23,139 nt of DNA from Auxenochlorella pyrenoidosa (lineage: Eukaryota; Chlorophyta; Trebouxiophyceae; Chlorellales; Chlorellaceae). This document shows positions 8,515 through 18,305 of the stretch, piece after piece; within the stretch, counting starts at the first letter, position 1, and each line of letters begins with the position of its first letter. The position numbers were made by a program, and so were the translations under genes. Below the pieces are notes generated by a model. The model was not told the DNA's origin. It did not search any database and saw only the letters and a list, made by a program, of their open reading frames with translations. The DNA lies in NCBI GenBank assembly GCA_001430745.1, contig KQ482066.1:855106-878244 (forward strand). Reading direction: 5' to 3'.

Positions 8515-11229
8515 ATGTCAAGTCATGGATTGCACGTGCAGGGTGCTGCTAGTCCCGCGGACGACAAAGGGCGTCGCGTGATTGCCGACCGGCGGTTTTC
8601 TGCTGGCTCTGTCGTCCTTGCGGATGACCCTTTTGCTTGCGCAGTCGTTTCGGATCGACTTGGCCACGTCTGCAGCTGTGGCTGCGCGCGGCATTTGGAC
8701 AAGCCGCTTAGGTGCGCGCTAAGACTCTGCGGAGTGTGATTGTACAGAGGAAAATTCAAAGAGGCCATGCGTCCGTCCTGTCCTGCCGTGCCTTCCAAAG
8801 CCTGCCGCCACCGCGGCCGCCGCTGCTGCGGCTCCTCACCTGTTGTTCCTCTCCCCCTCACAGGTGCTCTGCCTGTAAGCTTGTGTGCTTTGCATCCCGC
8901 GAGCACCAGCGCCGCAGCTGGAATGACGGCCACCGTGAAGAGTGTGCTGCGCTGCGGGCGGCCGCGCCGAGAGCGCCGCCAACTGCCGTGCGCCTGGCGC
9001 TGCGCTGCGTGCTGCGCAACTGGGCGGCTCGGCAGGGCGCGGCGGGCAGCTCGACGGGTGAAGCAGCAGCGGCGGCGGAGCCCGACCGATTCGACGAGGT
9101 GCTGTCGCTGCAGCACCACTGGGAGCGGCTGCAAGACGGCACCAAGCTCGAGTATGCGCAGATGGGGGCCCTGGCGCACCGCCTGCTGGCCACCTGCTCA
9201 GCACAGGCCGCCGAGACCCTCACCCCCCGAGACATGGCCCAGCTGCTGGCGCGCTTCGGCGCCAACAGCCACACCATCAGGTGCGCCGCGGCTGGCGCGC
9301 GTGTGGCTTGCACGTGCAGCGGCAGGGCCGCGCGTGCAGCAGGCATGCACAGCGACAGGCATCAGGCCCTGCTGCCTCTCCTAATGAGCAGGCCACATGG
9401 GAGGCCGCTGTGCTGCGACAGCATCGGATTTCATCTTGCGATGGCCTCTGCCGCAGCCACAGCTCATGCCCCGCAAGGCATGCTCCTCACCCCTGCTGCC
9501 TGCCGCAGCGACGCCGAGCTGCGCCCGCTGGCTGTGGGCATCTTCCCTCTGGGCGCCATGGTCAACCACGACTGCCGGCCCAACACGGTGCACACCTTTA
9601 GCGGCGCCCGCATGGTCTTCAGGTGCGGTCCGGGCGTGTGGGTGCGCCCCTGGCACAGATGAGGCGGCACGTCAGGGCGCGGCGTGGTCACATGGCATGG
9701 CAGGCCAGGCGCCCTCCACAGCAGGGATGCTCGTGGGGGGCCAGGCTTGCCTGTGATAGCTCATACGAGCACCCGGCTGCTGAACGCATGCGTCCCGCCG
9801 GGCCCGCCGATCCCGCCGCCGCCTGCTGCAGGGCGGTGCGGGACATACAGGCCGGGGAGGAGGTGACCACAGCCTACACCGAGCTGGGCGCGCCGCGCTG
9901 GGAGCGCCGCGCCGCGCTGCTCCGGCACCACGCCTTTGACATCGACGCCTCGGCCGGGGCAGCCGAGGCAGCCGGACCAGTGGGAGCGGGGAGAGGCGGC
10001 GCCAAGGCGCAGCAGCAGGCAGCCGATCGTGCGGCCCTGCAGTGCCTGCCCGCACAGCCGGCGGCGGCTGAGCACCCACTGCCACCAGCGCGCGACGCGC
10101 CAGCTGGCGAGCTGCGGCTGTACAGCAGCGTCCTGCCACCCTGGCCTCATGATGAGCGCGACATCGAGCTGACTGCTGTGATGGAGACAAATGGCGGGGG
10201 CGCCAGCGGCAGCGGGAGCAGCGGTCAGGGCGCGCGCTGGGGAGGCATGTGGGGTTGCCTGCCCACGGCCGGCAGCCCTGCTGCCGACGAGTCTTTCGCG
10301 CTTGACGACGAGCTTCTCGAGGCAGCTGCCGAGGATGCGGCGCTTGTGGCTGGCAGCATTGGTGGCCCTGCTGGCCCTGACAGCGGCTCACAGCAGGGCG
10401 CTGCTGTCCCAGCACCAAGCAGAGGGCAGCAGCAGGCGCCCGTTCTTCACTGCTGGCAAGCAGGCGGCGTGGAGCAGGCTGCTGCTGCGCTTGAGCTGGC
10501 AACGCGGTATGCCGCAGCCCTGCAACTGATTCAGTCGGTGGACAGCCTGCTGGCTGCCGGCAGCGCTGCGGCTGCGGTGTCGCAGCTGCAGGCCGCCCTG
10601 GCAGCGCTCGGCGGCAGCAGCAGCGGCGCTAGCGGCCAGGGCCCGGCAGCTGCTGCCCTGGCGCTGGGACCCCGCCACATCCTGCGGCTGCGCCTGCTGG
10701 CAGACCTGCACCGCGCCGCCATCGCTGCCGGCCAGTGGGAGTCGGCGCTGCGGGCGGGCCAGCAGCTGCTGCCGCTGTACAAGTTTGTGTACCCGCCGGT
10801 GAGCCCAGCCGGCCCGCCTCCCTGTGCGCAACCGCCATGCCCGCTGCTGCGCGGGTGCAGCGAGGCGCAGGGGTGTGGCCTTCCCTGGGTGGCGGGCAGC
10901 AGGCCTGTACCGTTGAGCAGGCAGCAATTGTGAACGCCTGGATGCGCCAGCACCCAAACCCACCCCGCCCCCACTGTGCCTGCCGTGCCTGTGTGCAGGT
11001 GTGGCCCCAGCTGGGCCTGCTGCACGCGAGCGTCGCCAAGCTGGCACACCTGCTGGAGCGGCCCGCAGAGGCGCTGCCTGCGGCGCAGGAGGCGGCGCGC
11101 ATCCTGTCGGCCACGCACGGCGGAGGGAGCGCAGCGGAGGAGGCACGACGGGTGGCGGCAGAGGCTGAGGCTGAGCTGGCAGTTGGGGCGGCGCGGCGGC
11201 TGGGCAGCCGGGAGGACATCGATGATTGA
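8515..11229 (+). CDS. SMYD-like SET and MYND domain protein (putative protein lysine methyltransferase)
   Basis: Exons 8515-8711, 8864-9280, 9509-9622, 9832-10798 and 10999-11229 join in phase to 641 residues. An in-frame TAA directly precedes the ATG, supporting the start. Order: N-terminal SET part (GRRVIADRRFSAGSVVLADD, about 19-38); MYND-like zinc finger about 53-93 with C53, C55/C57, C67, C70, H89, C93; SET core GIFPLGAMVNHDCRPN (215-230) and IQAGEEVTTAY (248-258), which carry the NH-x-C-x-PN cofactor motif and the conserved Tyr258. A low-complexity Ala/Gly/Ser/Gln insert follows. The C-terminal helical TPR-like part includes VWPQLGLLHASVAKLAHL and AAQEAARILSATHG, matching the SMYD C-terminal region. 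SMYD/ASHR proteins methylate histone or other lysines using S-adenosylmethionine. Odd: the usual YC..xC of the MYND finger reads FASREH, and no cysteines follow the SET core, so activity is uncertain. Confidence 0.85.
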
Positions 11230-11820
11230 CACGGCGCCTTGCAGCTGTGCAATTTGTGTGTGTTCCACGTGATGCAGGCCCGCACCGCCTTTCTTGACAT
11301 TGCAGCAGTTGTATGTTCCTGACAGGCCGGTGCCGAGGAAGGTGGTGCAGGGGCACCGCTCACGCCTGGCATGCACACATTGTTGGGAGCTCCGCCCCTG
11401 GTTCAGCCCAATGCAATTGAGTCTTGGAGTTCAATACTCCATCCTCTCCGGAAATCTTGGTTCAAGCTAGGCATGTGCCATGCAAGAATGGCCTACTGGT
11501 GAGGAGCGCACATGTGGGATGGCTGCATCCTGCACGCCATCGCACCCGGCGCTAGCAATACTCGACACTTCGAGCTTCCCTCGACTTGGTTCAGCTTCTT
11601 TACCTCTGTTACTTTATGTGTTATTTGGAACATGAGCATCATTGCACCTCAGCACAATAGCAGCCAGGCACAACGCAGAGGGCCCAGGCGCAAGATAATG
11701 TATCTGCCGACCACCGCTGAGCGCAGCGGCGCCGCCTTGGTGAGACCCCTCCTCACAGCACCCCTGTTGCACCGACGCTGCTGTGCTTGATCTGCCAATT
11801 CATCCGCGACCCCAGGCAGG
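11230..11820. other. Intergenic region between SET/MYND and FLU-like genes, no gene seen
   Basis: About 590 bases, locally less GC-rich around 11400-11660. It should contain the 3' untranslated region of the upstream gene and the promoter and 5' leader of the downstream one. The 92-residue frame at 11512-11790 has no recognisable features and no supporting splice context. Confidence 0.5.
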
Positions 11821-14749
11821 ATGGCGCATAGCTTGGTGCAGGCAGCCTGCCCACTCTTGGCCAGCAGCCCTCCTTTTGTGCCCGTCATGGCCAAACGAGA
11901 GCAGCGCAGGATGACGAGCAGGACGGTAGCTTCCGCGGCCAGCGGGGCGAAGCAAGCAGTGCCCGTCACACCCCACCTGCCGCTGCCTGCCGCTGCCGCC
12001 GGCGCCAGCGAGCCCCAGACCAACGTTGTGACAATGGGCATTGTCATGGGCTTTCAGGTAGGCGCCTGCAAGCGGCTCCCTGTCACTGCTGGCAGCGCCA
12101 CCAGCACTTGCATCTGATGGTGCTGTTCGTCCACTCTAGCCGCTGCCGCCGTGGGTACTCTTGTGTAAGCGCATGCGTGTCGCAGGCATCTGCATTGTGT
12201 GCTTGTTGAAGTAGTGGCTTCTTCGCGCGGCTCAGCTCTCAAGACATACCAAGGCCCCTGGCACCTGCAAGCATGCCGCCCTGAGGCTGCGCCGCCCAGC
12301 CCGCCCAACCCTCACGCCGCACCCTCCTCCCAGCCACCCACACTCAGCCTCCACACGCTCGCACCCCCCTGCCCCCCGCCCAGGCGGCCGCGCTCATCGG
12401 CGCAGTGGTCACCGGCGTGCTCGCGCGGCGGCGGCGCACCGAGATGCAGACCCTGAACGAGAAGCTGCGGCAGATCAATGCTGAGCTGCGCCGGCAGCGC
12501 GAGGCCCAGGAGTCCATCCTATCCGCGGTGGGCCTGGGCGCGGCGGAGCCCGCGGGGCCGGCAGCAGCAGCAGGCAGCGGGCCAGGGCCGGCAGAGGCAG
12601 CGGCGGCGGCGGCAGATGGCGCGGCAGATAACCCTGAGGCTGCGCGCGACGGCGAGGTGGCGAGCGAGGNNNNNNNNNNNNNNNNNNNNNNNNNNNNNNN
12701 NNNNNNNNNNNNNNNNNNNNNNNNNNNNNNNNNNNNNNNNNNNNNNNNNNNNNNNNNNNNNNNNNNNNNNNNNNNNNNNNNNNNNNNNNNNNNNNNNNNN
12801 NNNNNNNNNNNNNNNNNNNNNNNNNNNNNNNNNNNNNNNNNNNNNNNNNNNNNNNNNNNNNNNNNNNNNNNNNNNNNNNNNNNNNNNNNNNNNNNNNNNN
12901 NNNNNNNNNNNNNNNNNNNNNNNNNNNNNNNNNNNNNNNNNNNNNNNNNNNNNNNNNNNNNNNNNNNNNNNNNNNNNNNNNNNNNNNNNNNNNNGCGTGC
13001 AGGCGGCCGCGGCGCTCGAGGCGCTGCGGCGGCAGGCCGAGCTGCTGCAGCGGGAGCGCGCGGCGCTGGAGGCCGCGCTGGCCTCGCCCGCGGCGGCGCA
13101 CCCCACAGAGCAGTTTGGCGACCAGCGGCTCAGCATCGCGCGTGCGCGGCGGCAGATCGCGCAGTGCATACGGTGGGTGGGCGCGCGGAGTAGCCCTGGC
13201 AGGGGTGGCGCCGTGGGGTCCAGTCGTGGGCCCTGCAGGCTGTTGGCTGAGACAGGCCATGCAGTCCCCCCAGCAGCCAGTTTCTCGTGGCAGGGTGAGG
13301 GCACTCTGCACCTGTTTGGCCTGCGGCCAGGCTGGGCGTGGGGCGCTTGTGCCTGCCTGCTTGCCTGCCATGGGTCCGATGTGCCAGGGCTCTGTTTCAT
13401 GCACCACTGGCACCCGCTCCTCCCCTTTCTTCTCATCGCTGCAGCGGCAGCAAGGAGCTTGTGAGGGATGGCCGGCCGGGCGAGGTGTTCCCGCTGCTGG
13501 AGCAGGCAAGCTGCTGGCCGCCCTTGCTCGCCCCTTCCGCCTGCGCCCTTCCGCCCGGTCCCTTGCTTACATTTGCCAGGCAAAGCCCCAGGCTGTGCGC
13601 CGACCTTGAGCACAGCATTGCCTGGGCGCCTGCTCTGACCGTTGCACGCGTCATGTGTGCATGCTGCGACGGTGCATGCCACGTGCATGCATCTGCCATG
13701 CATGGCTCCACCTGGCAGCAGGTCTGCGCAAGGGAACCCTGTTGCGCCTGCACGTGTGCTGTCGTGGCACCTACTCCTCTGCACCTGGCACTTGCCGGGC
13801 CTCTGCGTGCGCTGCCTGCTCGGCAGGACGTGCTCCCGCCCTTGTCGCGCCTGACGCGGTGCCGCTGCCGCCGCCCGCGCACGTTTGCCGCACTTGTGCA
13901 GGGCCTGCAGCTGGCAGCAGAGACGGCAGACCTGCGGGCGGAGAGGGCGCTGATCCGCATCAGGGCGCGGGCGCTGCGGGAGTCGGGTGCGCTGGGGCGG
14001 CGCCGCTTGATGCCGTGTTCCGTCACAGGGCAGGCAGGGCGGGGCAGGCAGGGTGCCGCTGCCTGCGTGCCCGGCCTAGCAAGCGGCTGCGGCGTGGCTG
14101 CCCCGCTGGCCAGGGGTTGCCCCCAAGCTGGGGTCCTGCCTGCGCACCGCGGCCAGCAGGTGCAGCCAGCGAGGCGCTCAGCACCTGTGCCCCACGCAGG
14201 GCCGCGTGACGCCGCTGCTGCCCCTCTGCCCCGCAGGTGACCCTGCCGGCGCGCTGCGCGACCTGCACCGCAGCCTGGCGCTGTCGCAGCAGCTGGACGA
14301 GACGGCCGGCGATGCCGACACTTATGGGGAGATGGGCGACGTGCTCACGGGTGGGCGCGACAGGCTCCTGCCCTCAATTACCAAAATCTAAAGCTTGTGG
14401 TGGCCCATGCTGCGCCCCTGGCAACCCTGGCAACGGCTGGGTTGCCGCATGCAGCACTGGCAGCGGCGGGCTGCCTGCAAACCCTGATGTATGGCGGCGG
14501 GGAAACAGAGCGCCTGGGCTTGCGCGCAATTTCATGCTGGTCATGGCCGGCTGCATGGCTGGGTGCCTTCTGATGGGGCGCAAGGCGCCCCGTTGCAAGC
14601 GCCTCCCTGCCGCAGTACCCTGAACCGTTTGCTCCCCTCCCTCGGCAGAGCTTGGAGACCTCGAGTCGGCAGGCAAATACTACGACCTTTGCATCGCGGC
14701 CATCCAGAGCGAGGCGCAGCAGCCGCTGAGCAGCACCTGGGATGTGTGA
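11821..14749 (+). CDS. FLU-like protein (FLP), negative regulator of tetrapyrrole/chlorophyll synthesis
   Basis: Exons 11821-12057, 12384-12669 (into N gap), about 12995 or 13003-13172, 13445-13505, 13902-13986, 14237-14350, 14649-14749; stop TGA 14747-14749. N-terminus is rich in Ala/Ser/Thr/Arg, as in a plastid transit peptide. One membrane segment follows at about 69-93 (VVTMGIVMGFQ, AAALIGAVVTGVLA), then RRRR and a coiled coil (EMQTLNEKLRQINAELRRQ) that resumes after the gap (ALEALRRQAELLQRERAAL). The C-terminus holds TPR units: GRPGEVFPLLEQ/GLQLAAETAD, GDPAGALRDLHRSLALS, DADTYGEMGDVLTELG, DLESAGKYYDLCIAAIQSE. The 'AY/TYG..(A/G)D..TELGDLE.AGK(F/Y)YD' ending and the whole domain order match Arabidopsis FLU and Chlamydomonas FLP. 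FLU sits at plastid membranes and its TPR binds glutamyl-tRNA reductase to restrain 5-aminolevulinate synthesis in the dark. The donor at 13506 is GC, not GT. Part of the coiled coil is missing in the gap. Confidence 0.86.
12670..12994. other. Assembly gap (325 N) inside the FLU-like gene
   Basis: A run of 325 N lies between two coiled-coil-coding segments. The frame before the gap (12384 onward) and the frame after it (fixed by the splice at 13172) are out of register by one base if the gap length is exact. Therefore the gap size is an estimate, or it hides an intron; GTGCAG at 12997-13002 would serve as its acceptor. Flanks are very GC-rich and repetitive (GCGGCG), a usual cause of such gaps. 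Confidence 0.97.
13658..13702. repeat. Cluster of GCATGC/ATGCAT palindromes in FLU-like intron
   Basis: Within about 45 bases of the intron 13506-13901, the hexamers GCATGC (three times) and ATGCAT (twice) recur with short spacers. The motif is self-complementary, so the segment could fold or bind a dimeric factor, but it may be only a decayed simple repeat. Confidence 0.5.
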
Positions 14750-15533
14750 GATGGTCAGCTCGGTCGGTGCAGCGGTCTGTGCGGCAGCGGCGGCAGCAAG
14801 GTATCCTGTAGGAAATTTGGACCCTTTGCGGCCGACGGCGCTTCCGTGCTCCTGCGGTTCTTTTGTTAAATCCTCTGCGTTCACAAGCTACCTTCAAGTG
14901 AAGTCGAAACGACGTTTTCCTGGAGGTCTGCATGGGGCACAGTCTTTCACTCGGCCTTCATGGCCCCCTCATCATCTGTTCACCTCTGCTTCTCGGTCTC
15001 ACGGCATCGCTCTCCTGGGAGGACGAGCACCACAGGGACCCCAGCGGTGAGAGACGGAGGGCCCGCGACTTGACGCTTTGTCTTCCGCGCCGCCCGGCAG
15101 CCCCGGCGCCTAGCTGACGGGTCTGCATCAGATGTTGCGATGATGTGCATGCAACGGGCCAATCCGTCGCTCGCGAGCCAGCTCGCTCGATGCGGTCAGA
15201 GCTCCGTTCGCCTTCTGCCCTCTGCCCTTGTCCTTCCTCTTCCTTTTGCTCTGATGATGCTGGCCACCAATATGCCGACACCAAACCCGGCTGGCCTGCA
15301 ACTTTTCTATTCCACCGTGCTGCACTGCCTTGCCGCCGCCCTGGTCCTGGCACCAGCATGCCTTGCCATGATCACCCTCCTCGCCACACTTGCCTCAAGC
15401 AAACTGCAGGGAGCTGAACGCGTGCTAACCCAATTTCTGAGGATCCACATGTAAAAGGCTGACCCGCCCCGTCTGGGCCCCGACCCTCCCTGTTTTGTGC
15501 CGCCCTGCCGCTGCCCTGCAGGAGCCTGCCACG
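14750..15533. other. Region between FLU-like gene and four-helix membrane protein gene
   Basis: About 780 bases with no recognisable exon. It should hold the 3' untranslated region of the FLU-like gene; a TGTAA at 15450-15454 could be its polyadenylation signal (weak). It should also hold the 5' leader of the next gene. A CTGCAG acceptor at about 15516-15521 just before the next start suggests a leader intron or an upstream coding exon that I could not identify. Confidence 0.45.
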
Positions 15534-17435
15534 ATGAGGGGCCCCATGCCGATGCGCGCCGCCAAGATCTTCTTTGGTGCCAGCTACCTGCTGGTCACTG
15601 TGTCCACCTTCCTGGCTGTCGGCGGCACCGGCGCCTCCCAGGTGGGTGCACGTGTGTGTGGGCAAACCGACGTGTGCCACTCAGTGCAGTGAGCATTGCA
15701 CTGCACTCTCTCGCTGCTCGTTTGCTCTGCTCACCACGGTGGTGTGATGGTGCACCAGCGCGTCGGGTCGTCTGCTGTCGTGGCAGGCACTCCTTGTGCA
15801 GCTTCTGCATCTGCTGCACACAGCGCATGCCTCAGGTGGGCCCTGACCATCAGCCTCTGCCTGCCTGCCCTGTTCTCGCAGGCGCTGTGCAAGAATGACT
15901 CCATGGCCGAGTACCAGACCCCCGCCTACCTGGTGAGCCGGCCTGCACTGCTTGCAGCCGCCCATGCAGCTGCGAAGGCTAGAGGCGGCGCAGGCGGGCC
16001 GGAACTCTCGCCTGCAGCCCTGATGAGCTCTGTCGCTGCTGGCACGCATGGACACCCTGCCTGCCTGTCTGCCCGCTGCCTGCAGGGCTTCCTCACCACC
16101 GGCCTGAAGAAGTTCACCTGCACCTGGTTCCTCATCGGCTCTTGTGAGTGCTTAAATGGTGCCACCACCATGCGGGCTGAGCTGCGGAGTAAGCCTCCTC
16201 GGTGCCTGTGCTTCTGACAGGGAATTGGTCACCTCCAACACACCGGATGCGCATCCCTTGTGGGCATGCCCAGCTCCCGCCGATGTCTTGTGGCGATCTG
16301 TGGCTCTCTCATGCACCAATTCAATCTTCCTTGCTGGCCTGTGCAGGGTGGGCGATTGCGGTGCAGCTGGGCTTCTGGCTGTGCATCGCTGCCGCCTATG
16401 CCCAAGGCTTCCTGGAGCGGCACATGGCAGGCAGCTTTGGTGAGCGTCGCTCTCCCGCGGGCGCCACTCTGGCGTGCGATCAACGAGCTTGCCCAGCTTT
16501 GTTCGGCAGCCGTCGCCGGTGCCAAGGTCTTTGCTGTTCGTTCTTTGCTGTGTGGCAACCCTCGGCTCAGCCTGTAGCTTGCAGCAGGCAGCAGGCACAG
16601 CCCCCCCAGGCCATGCATTCCTGAGGGCGCTTCCCTGCGCTGCGCTGTGCCTGACCTGCAGCTGGCGGCGCGGTCGCGTCCACCATGTCCATCATGGCTG
16701 CCCTGAACCTCATGAACGAAGGGAACTACTACACAGGGGCCGCCTTTGAGTGAGCTCTGCGCGCGCTGCTAGGTGCCACCAGGCACCTGCCTGCCTGTCT
16801 GCTGGCCGGCCGGCTGCCCCTGCTGGCCCGCCTGCAGCTGCATCGCATGCATTGTTCCTGCAGCTGCGCTTGAGTCAGCTGCTGTGGATGTGCCGCTCCT
16901 GCTGGCACCCTCTTCTGTCCTGGCACCGGGCCGCTGCCGGGCAGGAGGTCCCGACCCGTCTTGACCAACACCCTTGCTGCACCTCCGCCCTGACCCCCCC
17001 AACCCCCAACCCCCCCACCCCCACCTTTTCAGCCGCGGCACCATCGCCTTCTGGGGGTTCTTCCTGAACTCCCTCTTCAATGGCGCCCTTGGCCTTGCGT
17101 AAGTTCTGCAGGCCAGCATGAGAGGTGCTCGCTGGCTGCTTCCTGCCGGCAAGCCAGCCTGCCCTGGTGAAGTCGTGCGTATCAATCCAGCCGCCGCCGC
17201 TTGCCTGCTGCCCGGGCATGTATTTGTCATAGGGCCCTCCACTCGCCTGTTGCTCACCCGCTCTTCCAACCCTCCTCCCTGCAGTTACATGGAGCTTGTC
17301 CACGCCCAGCGGCTCGCTGCCACGCCTGCTCCGCCCGCCCTGCAGCGCCGGGGCAGCGATGGCGGCTCCGACCGCACAGCCGGCAGCCTTGGCAAGGACG
17401 ACAAGCGCCGTCTCACGGAGGAGAGCTTTGTGTGA
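15534..17435 (+). CDS. Unrecognised membrane protein with about four transmembrane helices
   Basis: Exons 15534-15641, 15882-15932, 16086-16143, 16347-16439, 16662-16749, 17033-17098 and 17285-17435 join in phase to about 207 residues, ending ...LTEESFV at TGA 17433-17435. Hydrophobic segments: AAKIFFGASYLLVTVSTFLA (1), FLIGSWWAIAVQLGFWLCIA (2), AGGAVASTMSIMAALNLM (3) and IAFWGFFLNSLFNGALGLAY (4). The first loop has a lone Cys and polar residues (CKNDSMAEYQTP); between helices 3 and 4 lies NEGNYYTGAAFE. The C-terminal tail of about 45 residues is polar and charged (RRGSDGGSDRT, KDDKRRLTEE) and probably cytosolic. The topology resembles small four-helix families such as MARVEL, but I see no diagnostic motif and assign no function. 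Clean GT-AG junctions in consistent phase make the gene model good. The start is the first ATG in its exon; an upstream coding exon is possible because an acceptor precedes it. Confidence 0.68.
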
Positions 17436-18305
17436 GCAGCCCTGGCACTGCCGGCACCTTGACGTCGCCGCGCCAGTCTGCTGGAACGCTCGCCCGCTAC
17501 GAGGTGCAGGTTTCCATGCATGCACGACGCATACGCATGGCCTTGCAACACACTTCTTGTGCCTGGCCTCTACTGGCCACTATCCCTCTTGAGTCCGCCT
17601 TCATGGCTCCTTGCTTTCAACCATGCCCACGTATGCAACCGAAATCCAGTTCCATGCAGCTGCTGCCTTTTTCAACGACGCACCAGCACCTCTCTAAGAA
17701 CCCAACCAAGTTTCTCGGCGGCTTTTTCCAGGGCTTGAGTAGACCAACAGCAGTGAGCACCATTGCATGCTTACCATTGTTCTTCACGTGGTTTCACCTG
17801 TTCTATCTGTCCCTTTTCCCTCTCCAAGCCAGCGCCCTTATCCCGTACGCTGCCCTCTCGGATGCCCAGCAGACCGACTCCTCGTAGATGTAGCCCCCTC
17901 TCGGCACATGACACACACCCTCTTCCTAAACCCTGAGCTCACCAATTTCTTCCTGCACATCTTTCCACAGCCGCTTGTGAAATTTGACAAGCAGAGTACG
18001 GGCAGCTATGGGCGGCGAAACCTCACGCCGTGCAGTACAGCAGCGTTGGTCTCAACACTGTGTGTGAATGTGAATGCATGCGTCGACTTGCGCAGTTGCA
18101 TGCTGTGGTAGAACTGTTGCGATGAGACATGTTGCGAGGCTAAGTTCCACGGGGCTTTCCCAGCAACAGGGCCCAACTAGCACTTCAGCTGCCTGCGTCC
18201 GCCTGCTGCGCCACTACAACTTTAGGTGCAGGCACATAGGTGCACCAGCGGTCGAGTCCCCTCGCTTCTCAGCTCCGTTGATCTTGCGTTCATGATCTAG
18301 CAGCT
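17436..18305. other. Intergenic region, no gene seen
   Basis: About 870 bases, pyrimidine-rich on the plus strand and less GC-rich than the genes. The open frame running through 17201-17887 has no recognisable features outside the preceding gene's last exon. It probably carries the 3' untranslated region of the upstream gene and the promoter of the next. No clear polyadenylation signal was found. Confidence 0.5.

Noticed and set aside
9672..10502. 276-residue minus-strand frame
   Set aside because: Antisense to the large exon of the SET/MYND gene; Arg/Ala/Pro-rich shadow.
12405..13193. Frame reading straight through the N gap
   Set aside because: After the gap it gives a Gly/Ala/Arg repeat, whereas the neighbouring frame gives coiled coil that splices in phase into TPR exons.
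15140..15454. Hydrophobic 104-residue frame upstream of the four-helix protein
   Set aside because: It looks like two membrane segments, but there is no family match, no donor linking it in phase to the next exon, and it ends at a TGTAA that may be a polyadenylation signal. Kept only as a possibility.
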